This document shows positions 21,153-27,031 of a DNA stretch of 27,031 bases, piece after piece. Below the pieces are notes generated by a model. The model was not told where the DNA came from and ran no database searches. It saw only the letters and a list, made by a program, of their open reading frames with translations. Origin of the DNA: Hydnum rufescens UP504 (taxonomy: Eukaryota; Basidiomycota; Agaricomycetes; Cantharellales; Hydnaceae); assembly GCA_014904985.1 (NCBI GenBank), contig MU129336.1, forward strand, positions 1-27,031, in the 5' to 3' direction. Made by a program: the position numbers and the translations under genes. Position 1 is the stretch's first letter. Every line of letters begins with the position of its first letter.

Positions 21153-21456
21153 ACCACACCTGCTTGGGCGGGTGTGGTACCATCCGTAGAAATAAAATAA
21201 AAAACTACTTAGTAGCACCACACACCCGCATGGGCAGGTGTGTGGTACCGTCCTTAAAAATAAAATAAAAATAAAAAATAAAAAAACTACTTAGTAGCAC
21301 ACACCTGCTTGAGCGGGTGTGGTACCATCTGTAGAAACTTAGAAAAAAAACTAAGTAGCACCACACCCGCTCAAGCGGGTGTGGCACTGTCCATAGAAAT
21401 TTAAAAAAAAAGAACAACCTAGTAGCACCACACACCCGGCCTAGCGGGTGTGTGGT
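21153..21456 (-). repeat. Five miniature hairpin-only modules (left arm tail)
   Basis: Five exon-type hairpins at about 21153-21178, 21217-21246, 21297-21322, 21361-21386 and 21427-21456, spaced 60-80 bp apart by A/T-rich segments. On the minus strand each hairpin is followed by CTACTAAGTAG- or CTACTAGGTTG-like sequence, resembling a worn-out splice donor, but the intron hairpin is missing. They look like collapsed versions of the larger modules. Confidence 0.7.
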
Positions 21457-23130
21457 GCCTTCCACTTCTTCATCGGGGCACGGCGGGCTTGTCGCTGGCC
21501 ATTTCAAGGGAAGGGGGGCCGTGGCTTGGCGGTTCACCGTTGGGCCGGTCGTTTGGACTGGTCCCGGGTGTCTGTTGGGGTGGGCACACCCGCGGTAGCG
21601 GGTGTGTGGTCTGGCCTGGTTTCACTCCTCGGTTCGGCAGGTTTTGTTCGGCACTCGTTTTGGTGGGTCGCGTTGTTGGTTTCCGTGTGGCGGGGGCGTT
21701 GTCATTCCCTGGGGGGGGGGTTCCTTTGGCGGGTCTTCATTTTGGTGTTTGTGGTAAGGTGGTACCTAGAATAATCAATAATGTGTTAGTAAAAAATTAA
21801 AACCAGCGTAAAAAGAGCAGCATCTGCTGCTCTTTTTACGCCGTTGTGGGTACGAGGTTACTTACCTTGTATAGAACCACACACCCGCCGTAGCGGATGT
21901 GTGGTTCATGCGGGTTCCGGCGTTGTTTCGTGTCTTCATTCGGCGTGTCGTCGTCGTGGGTTTCGGCGGGTTATCGTTTCGGGGGGGGGGCAGTTTCCTT
22001 TCACGGGTCTTCATTTAAAGCGAGAGCCTAGAATGATGCATGTATTAGTTAGAAAATTAAAACTGGCGCAAAAAGAGCAGCATTCGCTGCTCTTTTTGCG
22101 CCGTTGGGGGTGTACAGCTTTACTTACCTTGTAGTACCACACCCGCTTCGGCGGGTGTGGTACTCGTTCGTACCGCGGTCGTGTGCCTTCCTCTATTGGG
22201 TTTTCGTACGGGGCTCAGGTGGGTTTGGGGGTTGTCGGGCACGGACTCGTTAACCTAGAAACTATAATAAAAAATGAATAATATGTTAGTAAAAAGAAAA
22301 GAAAAACCTACACGAAAGGAGCAGCGTATGCTGCTCCTTTGGCGCAATAAAAACTTATCTTAAGATTACCACACACCCGCCGAAGCGGGTGTGTGGTTTG
22401 TCTGGGGGGTTCCGTGGTCCTGTGTCGTGCGTCCTCGTTCCTGGGTTTTGTTTGGCGCTCGTTCTTTTGGCGGGGCGCGTTTGTGGCTTTCGTTTCGCGG
22501 GGGCGTTGTCATTTGCAGGGGGGGGGGTTCGTTCGGCGGGTCTTCATCTTGCTGTATGTACTTCAGGCGATAACCTAGAATAATAAATAACGTGTTAGTT
22601 TTAAATTAAAACCAGCGCAAAAAGAGCAGCATTCGCTGCTCTTTTTGCGCCGTTAGACCTTACTTACCTTATGTAGAACCACACCCGCCTCAGCGGGTGT
22701 GGTTCTGTGGGGCGTGATGTCGGCGGTGTCGTTGGGCGTGGTGTCGTTGAGCCGCTCGATCGGCCCGTCCCCATCGCTGGCGTCCTCGTCGTATTGTGTT
22801 GTCGTTTGGCGTGGTTTTGCTCGGCGGGATTTCGTTCGGTGGGGTTCATTTGGCGTGGTGTCGTTAGTTTGGTTCATTTGGCGGGGTTTCGTTCGGTACC
22901 TGGGACCAGGCCATGACCTGGAATAATAAAAGTACGTTAGTATAAAAATTCACAGCAGCGCAAAAAGAGTAGCTTGCGCTACTCTTTTTGCGCTATTGTA
23001 TCTATTGAGATAAAACTTACCTTATGACCACACACCCGCATCAGCGGGTGTGTGGTCGCGTGGTCGTGGTCATGCACTGTTGCCGTTGCTGCTGCTGCCG
23101 TTGCTGCTGCTGCTGCTGCTGCTGCTGTTG

Positions 23131-23163
<33 letters not shown>

Positions 23164-23342
23164 TGCTGCTGCTGCTGCTGTTGCTGCTGCTGTTGCTGCT
23201 GCTGTTGTGTCGTGGTTGTGCGGTCACATTTCGTTGCTGGGTGTGGCTGCGTAGTTGCGAAATTCAACGCCGGCAATTGCCGACACTCGCGAAGCGCCCA
23301 AGCGCTGGCACTGCAAGCACAGTACACAATAGGAACAAGCAT
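21457..23342 (-). CDS. Left transcription unit of the palindromic element (predicted, multi-exon)
   Basis: Read from 23342 leftwards. Exons inferred from splice signals are 23342-23021, 22917-22668, 22574-22359, 22254-22128, 22027-21866, and 21765 onward to an uncertain end. Introns have GTAAGT donors and acceptors such as TTATTCTAG preceded by CTAAC-like branch sites; all are 93-104 nt. The donor of the third intron is changed (ATAAGT instead of GTAAGT, near 22358). Exon 1 begins MLVPIVYCACSASAWAL, possibly a signal peptide, and nearly equals exon 1 of the right unit. It then runs into a CAG tract that changes frame and leads to a stop at 23070 in the starting frame. So the protein would be truncated unless the tract length changes. 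A role as a non-coding, structured RNA is equally possible. Confidence 0.4.
21584..23055 (-). repeat. Exon hairpins (type A) of the left arm
   Basis: Positions about 21584-21612, 21876-21905, 22137-22162, 22369-22397, 22679-22704 and 23026-23055. Stems are ACCACACACCCGC or the 2-nt shorter ACCACACCCGC, and the partner arm is shortened to match. Loops are four bases and differ (for example CGTA, TTCG, CGAA, CTCA, ATCA on the plus strand). In the transcript each lies 5-8 nt before a splice donor. One stem (21876-21905) has a single mismatch. Confidence 0.9.
21806..22994 (-). repeat. Intron hairpins (type B) of the left arm
   Basis: Positions 21806-21841, 22066-22101, 22311-22345, 22615-22650 and 22957-22994. 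The basic stem is GCGCAAAAAGAGCAGC with its exact complement and a 4-base loop. Paired changes occur: GCGT with ACGC at 21806-21841, GAGTAGC with GCTACTC at 22957-22994, and AAAGGAGC with GCTCCTTT at 22311-22345. Each lies inside an inferred intron. Confidence 0.9.
23092..23215 (-). repeat. CAG/CTG trinucleotide repeat
   Basis: An imperfect CTG run on the plus strand (CAG on the minus strand) inside exon 1 of the left unit, with an interruption (CTGTGCTG near 23160) that moves the frame from Gln to Ser. Only the left arm has it; the mirror position in the right arm lacks the tract. Trinucleotide repeats of this length slip easily, so the frame may differ between copies or individuals. Confidence 0.9.
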
Positions 23343-23911
23343 GTATATTTAAAATAAATACTATATAATAAATATTTGCCCAGGAAAACCCGAAGAAGCC
23401 AATGATAATGAGTCAGAGCTCAATAAGGCATGAGATGGCTAATTGCAGAGTGGATTGGGCCACTTCTACACATCCGAATTGGCCCAAATTTAAATATAGT
23501 AATGGTATATATACACCCTACATGGGCGATTGATTATCTCGGACGATAATCGCATTTTTCAATTTTTCACGCCTTCAATTCCCTATTTAGGGAATTGAAG
23601 GCGTGAAAAATTGAAAAATGCGATTATCGTCCGAGATAATCAATCGCCCATGTAGGGTGTATATATACCATTACTATATTTAAATTTGGGCCAATTCGGA
23701 TGTGTAGAAGTGGCCCAATCCACTCTGCAATTAGCCATCTCATGCCTTATTGGGCTCTGACTCATTATCATTGGCTTCTTCGGGTTTTCCTGGGCAGATA
23801 TTTATTATATAGTATTTATCTTAAATATACATGCTTGTTACTATTGTGTACTGTGTTTGCAGCGCCAGTGCTTGGGCGCTTCTTGAGTATCGGCAATTGC
23901 CGGCGTTGAAT
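23262..23911. repeat. 650-bp near-perfect central palindrome
   Basis: Arms of 325 bp (23262-23586 and 23587-23911) pair without any gap around CCCTATTTAGGG. By hand I count about eleven mismatched pairs including the central T-T, most of them in the outer 100 bp; the inner 150 or so bp of each arm match completely apart from the centre. The two divergent ATG codons (23342 on minus, 23831 on plus) lie at mirror positions within it. So both units share the same first codons and upstream sequence, including a TATA-like TTATTATATAGTATTTAT. Confidence 0.95.
23797..23820 (+). promoter_or_regulatory. TATA-like promoter element (and its mirror at 23353-23376)
   Basis: TTATTATATAGTATTTAT lies just upstream of the right ATG, and the mirror copy lies before the left ATG. 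It is only 10-30 bp from the ATG, which would imply a very short leader, so the true start or first exon may differ. Confidence 0.4.
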
Positions 23912-25361
23912 CTACATCTTGTTTCCCATCTCCGCAACCACAACAAGCAGCCGCCCGAAAAGGCAAGCGCACGACCACGCACCCGCCGCTGCGGGTGTGT
24001 GGTCACAAGGTGAGTGTTTTGTCTAGTAGATACAACGGCGCAAAAAGAGCAGCGAAAGCTGCTCTTTTTGCGCTCCTTTGACTCTTTATACTAACATCTC
24101 CTGTATTATTCTAGATTGAGGCCTGAGGTCCAAGGCACGATGAAAACCCGCAAAACGAGGACCCAGACGGCAGCGTGCCAAACAAAGACGTGCAAACGAC
24201 GCGACACACGGCAACGCGCCACACGAAGACGCGCCACACAAAGACACGCCACACAAGACGCACCACACGCAGACGCGCCAAACGACGCACCCCACGGCAA
24301 CGCGCCAAATGAGGGCCCCAGGAACCACACACCCGCTGCGGCGGGTGTGTGGTACTACATAAGGTGAGTCCCCGACCCCCAGTAAATACAACCGCGCAAA
24401 AAGAGCAGCGAAAGCTGCTCTTTTTGCGCTGCTTTCGAACTTTTTACTAATGTGTCTTTTATTATTCTAGCTGTGCCTTCGTCCAACGCACGACGTACCC
24501 ACGAAACGACCAGAACCCAAACGCCAACGCAACATGCCAACGCGACCCGCCAATGCGACTTGCCAACGCGACACAGCAACGCAACACGCCAACGCAACAC
24601 GACACGCCCACACACCAACGACGTGACATGCGGCGCCGCGCCAAACGAGGACGCGACCATGCTAAACGAGGATGAAACCACGCCCAATGCGGGCCCCAGA
24701 AATCACACACCCGCCCCAGGCGGGTGTGTGGTCCTATATAAGGTGAGTCCCCGTCCCCCCCTGTAGCTACACCCACGCAAAAAGAGCAGCCAAAGCTGCT
24801 CTTTTTGCGTGGTGTTTAACTCTTAACTAATTTAAAACTCTTATCCTTTAGGTCTCGACTTCCCTTGCAAACGAATACCGACGCAAGCCCCCCCCTGCAA
24901 CCCCATTTATCAACGCCCGAACAACGGGGCACAGAGAGGACCCGTATGTACGACCCAGAGTATACGGCCCCAGTACCCCACACTCCCACAGTGGGTGTGG
25001 GGTACTACAAAGTATGTTTTCTTTTTTATTTTCACTTCTTGTTCTTGTGGCGCAAAAAGAGCAGCATAAGCTGCTCTTTTTGTGCTGCGTTACTGTTCTA
25101 CTAATGTTTCATCAATTATTTCTTTAGGTCCTGAACCAGAACCCCCACGAACCCCCAAATACGAACCTGCCGAATGAGACGCCGCAAACGATAACCGCGA
25201 ACGAGCCCCCACAAACGAAAACCGACTCCCTCGAGGGAGTGCCCAAAGGGAACCGGCCCCGACCGGGGGTGTATGGGTATGGGCAGATGCGGGTGCATAA
25301 CCCGCATGAACCATCCGCCCCCTGTGGTGGCAGACCCCCGGGGGGGGTAATATGTATATAG
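23831..25361 (+). CDS. Right transcription unit of the palindromic element (predicted, multi-exon)
   Basis: Exons inferred from splice signals: 23831-24009, 24115-24363, 24471-24742, 24852-25011 and 25128-25361. Introns are 105, 107, 109 and 116 nt with GTGAGT or GTATGT donors, CTAAC/CTAAT-like branch sites, and TAG acceptors. Exon 1 reads MLVTIVYCVCSASAWAL, signal-peptide-like. Exons 1 and 2 join in frame; exons 3 and 4 join in frame; the 2-3 and 4-5 joints are off by one base, mostly because the exon hairpins differ in length by one nucleotide. Exons 2 and 3 share the ending GPRNHTPA..G before the donor, showing module duplication. Composition is Asn/Thr/Arg/Pro-rich without known domains. 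The last exon could end with TAG at 25359-25361 (GGRPPGGVICI). Coding capacity is doubtful; expression as structured RNA is an alternative. Confidence 0.4.
23974..25004 (+). repeat. Exon hairpins (type A) of the right arm
   Basis: Positions 23974-24003, 24325-24354, about 24704-24732 and 24976-25005. The last one is altered on both sides of the stem (ACCCCACACTCCCAC with GTGGGTGTGGGGT), so pairing is kept although the sequence has changed. Each sits 5-8 nt before an inferred splice donor. Confidence 0.9.
24038..25085 (+). repeat. Intron hairpins (type B) of the right arm
   Basis: Positions 24038-24073, 24394-24429, 24773-24812 and 25050-25085. Loops are GAAA, GAAA, CAAA and ATAA. In the third the stem base is changed on both sides (CCACGC with GCGTGG). 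The fourth has one G-T pair. Each is in the first half of an inferred intron. Confidence 0.9.
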
Positions 25362-25512
25362 TGTAATATGTATATAATAATAGTAGTAATAATAATAATA
25401 AATAGTAAACAAATAATAATAAATAAGTATATAATCTAGCACAGCCATGGATTGGCCGACAGATGGCCCAAAAACTGAATTGGAATGGCCTGATTTCGGC
25501 CGTAAGGTTTGG
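25362..25512. other. Distal part of the right arm
   Basis: AT-rich with AATAATAATA runs and AATAAA-like sequences that could serve as polyadenylation signals for the right unit, then a GGCC-containing segment (25455-25502) related to the subterminal motifs of the left end. Confidence 0.45.
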
Positions 25513-25586
25513 GGGACCTATTAGGTACCATTTTCTGCCCCGAAAGTGGTACCTAAATTAGGTCCCCTATGTGACTGACCAGCCTG
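25513..25586 (-). repeat. Right terminal inverted repeat
   Basis: Reverse complement of 20772-20846 with small indels. The element's last base is G at 25586, immediately before the second GCGTGCCA. Confidence 0.85.
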
Positions 25587-25594
25587 GCGTGCCA
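25587..25594. repeat. Target site duplication, right (GCGTGCCA)
   Basis: Exact copy of 20764-20771. The sequence after it continues the gag reading frame as GGRGPGRGPPDGG. Confidence 0.85.
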
Positions 25595-26354
25595 GGCGGC
25601 AGAGGTCCTGGGAGAGGACCACCAGACGGAGGATCGTTCCCCCCCGGAATCACTGGACTGACCGACGCCCCCTATGGTTCCAATGCTTACTACGAGCCCA
25701 AATTCAAGTTGGAGTTTCGCCCCAGCGACTTGCCAGAATATGACGGGTCTGACAATGCCTTCGTCGCCTGGACCGAGGACCTCGACCGATATGCTGCCGG
25801 AAGCCAACGGATGCGTGAACAATTGGCCTACACCGCATCCATGTGATTCACTAAACATGCTGATGTGTGGTGGCGAAGTTTGCCCAACTCCACAAAGATC
25901 CAGGCTAGTCAGAATTGGGACACCCTAAAATTCACTATCCAAACTAGACTACTAGGGAATCGTTGGTACGATAAACAGGTCACGATCTATGACGAGATGC
26001 GGTTTCGTAACCGGGCCACGAAAGGGAGACCCCGGTGGACTGGTTAACCCATAAGGTACGGGCCCGACGAGTACTGCATCCCCTCCCGATGCCAATGATC
26101 CCGCCTTCGACTCCCTGGAAGTTGGAACGATCATGGAGCATGCCCCGCCTTCCTGGCGGGCCTACGTCGACATGGACCTGTGCCACAATATGGACGACTT
26201 GTTCACTAGAGTTAAGGTTCAGGAGGATGCCCTCCTTGCCCAAGCAGAACTCACAAACACGTCCCGGTCAGATGAAATAGCTAACGAAGTACTCCGCCGA
26301 GTCCGTGAAGATTTATGAAGAAGCCGATATCGGTCCCCTGCTCTCACCGTCGGC
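25587..26354 (+). pseudogene. Ty3/gypsy gag, capsid-like part (decayed)
   Basis: Continues gag after the palindromic element: PPDGGSFPPGITG, then the capsid-like core LPEYDGSDNAFVAWTEDLDRY. An in-frame TGA at 25844-25846 sits where arginine fits (TASM*FTKHADVWWRSLPN). The same frame goes on (LLGNRWYDKQVTIYDEMRF) to TAA at 26045-26047. Coding then appears in a second frame (VDWLTHKVRARRVLH) and a third (MEHAPPSWRAYVDMDL ... VRRVREDL) ending in TGA at 26316-26318. These breaks make it non-functional. The Trp-rich spacing is that of fungal gypsy capsids. Confidence 0.8.
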
Positions 26355-27031
26355 ATGAGCTCATCCACACCCACGTATGCCTACGAACTCAGCGATGTCA
26401 AGTCGAAACGAAAACCTATCCGACCCTGTCATCATTGTGGCAACGAATGGCATTACGACTACGACTGTGGATCATACAAAAAGGACCCCAAAAGAGCTCA
26501 GCCAGCAACCAACACCAAACGAGATACCGCTTACCGTAAGGCTTACTTAGCCATGACCTCCGGATCTGAAGAAGTCTACCAATCAGCTATGGTGGCAGCT
26601 CATGAGGCCCTTAGTAGTGACGAGGAGGGCCAAGAAGCCCCTACTATGTTCATAGTACCCGAAGAATCCTCCTTCGACGGGACCGCTTGTTACGTTGCAT
26701 CGGGCACGGGAAGGTCCAAACCCGCTTCCCTGAGTACTGACATCCCGCCTACCGCGTTAAAGCTTTATGTGCCTGAGCCTGTAGTAAGAAAACCACCAGG
26801 ATTAGCTAGCCTGGGCATGGATGCCTTCAAGATCGAGTGCTGGGTGAATGGCCCCCAGGGAATGACCATTGAAGCAGTTGCTGATTCGGGTGCTGCAGCC
26901 ACGTTAGTATTGGCATGTTGCTTATGGTCTATGGGGGCCGAAGCTCCCACTATCAAGCAAGGTCTGAAAACTAAGGTTGATACATCTCACCGGGGAGGCC
27001 AAGTGTTTGGGCTACGTCACGATCGATCTGT
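26355..27031 (+). CDS. Ty3/gypsy Gag-Pol: zinc knuckle and aspartic protease (partial, runs off the window)
   Basis: Open from just after the TGA at 26316-26318 to the window end. The first ATG in frame is 26355, and the frame is the same as the preceding MEHAPPSW segment, so it is really the continuation of Gag. It holds a CCHC zinc knuckle, CHHCGNEWHYDYDC (C-x2-C-x4-H-x4-C), which binds RNA during packaging. An acidic linker follows, then a retroviral-type aspartic protease start with VADSGAAATLV; the DSG at about 26883-26891 is the catalytic motif. Reverse transcriptase, RNase H and integrase would lie to the right of the window. No stop codon is seen within this part. Confidence 0.85.
   Translation, partial: MSSSTPTYAYELSDVKSKRKPIRPCHHCGNEWHYDYDCGSYKKDPKRAQPATNTKRDTAYRKAYLAMTSGSEEVYQSAMVAAHEALSSDEEGQEAPTMFIVPEESSFDGTACYVASGTGRSKPASLSTDIPPTALKLYVPEPVVRKPPGLASLGMDAFKIECWVNGPQGMTIEAVADSGAAATLVLACCLWSMGAEAPTIKQGLKTKVDTSHRGGQVFGLRHDRS

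Larger units (their letters stand above)
20772..25586. mobile_element. 4.8-kb palindromic mobile element with divergent hairpin-rich exon-intron arrays
   Basis: The element (4815 bp) begins CACCTTGGTCAGTCA and ends with the inverse of CAGGCTGGTCAGTCA. It has about 75-bp terminal inverted repeats, an 8-bp target duplication, and its removal restores the gag frame. It is organised as two arms around a 650-bp palindrome at 23262-23911. Each arm carries an outward-reading transcription unit of repeated exon-intron modules with one hairpin per exon and one per intron. No transposase, reverse transcriptase or helicase motif was found, so it is probably mobilised in trans. The ends and the duplication length fit hAT- or KDZ-like mobilisation, which is inference. 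The KDZ gene in this window is inactive as it stands and not shown to be related. Confidence 0.85.

Noticed and set aside
21448..21800. Overlapping Gly/Val/Trp-rich plus-strand frames in the left arm
   Set aside because: They read against the direction of the splice signals and contain the hairpins in antisense. They are shadows of GC-rich exon sequence.
23024..23357. Long poly-Leu, poly-Ala, poly-Cys and poly-Ser frames
   Set aside because: They are translations of the CTG/CAG repeat in other frames. Only the frame starting at 23342 on the minus strand has support, from its twin at 23831.
24010..24114. Intron of the introner type (mobile introns with inverted repeats)
   Set aside because: The inverted repeats lie within the intron and not at its ends, and the exons are duplicated with the introns, so the unit of spread is the exon-intron module.
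21153..25005. Regularly spaced palindromic repeats that might suggest a CRISPR array
   Set aside because: The spacing is about 230-380 bp, two different repeats alternate, splice signals surround them, and the context is a fungal transposon. It is not a CRISPR array.

Overview
The window looks like a transposon-rich, mostly non-genic stretch of a basidiomycete genome, probably an Agaricomycete. The reasons are a KDZ (Kyakuja-Dileera-Zisupton) transposase gene with an N-terminal CxC cysteine cluster and introns of about 60 nt, Ty3/gypsy Gag-Pol remains with a zinc knuckle and aspartic protease, and heavy point decay of nearly every reading frame. The species assignment is inference. No rRNA or tRNA gene or CRISPR array was seen, and no intact host gene.

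Layout. 1-1237: low-complexity DNA with a short repeat and a hairpin. 1238-3778: a decayed minus-strand gene of unknown function with a proline-rich tail. 4227-4677: a plus-strand remnant with a coiled coil. 5011-5334: a broken fragment resembling the ZZ finger plus SANT region of Swi3/Rsc8 (SMARCC) chromatin-remodelling subunits. 5745-7451: an acidic coiled-coil frame split by an LTR-like insertion (6012-7389). 7500-8715: a decayed minus-strand gene with Ser/Thr-Pro repeats. 9085-10855: an array of 81-bp units split by a second LTR-like insertion (9168-10547). 10902-15865: the KDZ transposase, carrying three TGA stops and a third LTR-like insertion (11441-13115). 16459-16945: a 21-bp minisatellite. 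17039-17960: a decayed Cys/His-rich frame. 18801 to the end: a decayed Ty3/gypsy element whose gag is split by a 4.8-kb mobile element.

The most unusual object is that element, 20772-25586. It lies between two copies of GCGTGCCA (8-bp target duplication) and has about 75-bp terminal inverted repeats. Removing it and one duplication restores the gag frame. It encodes no transposase that I recognise. It is organised around a 650-bp near-perfect palindrome (23262-23911) that holds two divergent start codons in mirror positions. From there two transcription units run outward, each built from repeated exon-intron modules. Each exon carries a short hairpin (ACCACACACCCGC / GCGGGTGTGTGGT type) just before its splice donor, and each intron carries a second hairpin (GCGCAAAAAGAGCAGC / GCTGCTCTTTTTGCGC type). 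Between modules the two stem arms change together, by substitutions and by 2-nt length changes, while the 4-nt loops vary freely. I know of no described element with this plan.

Decay pattern. Most premature stops in otherwise continuous frames are TGA where arginine is plausible, and the LTR target duplications differ only by C-to-T or G-to-A changes at CpG. This suggests decay by deamination of methylated CpG. Nested insertions give a relative order: KDZ and gag first, then the LTR-like insertions and the palindromic element, the latter still having a nearly perfect centre.
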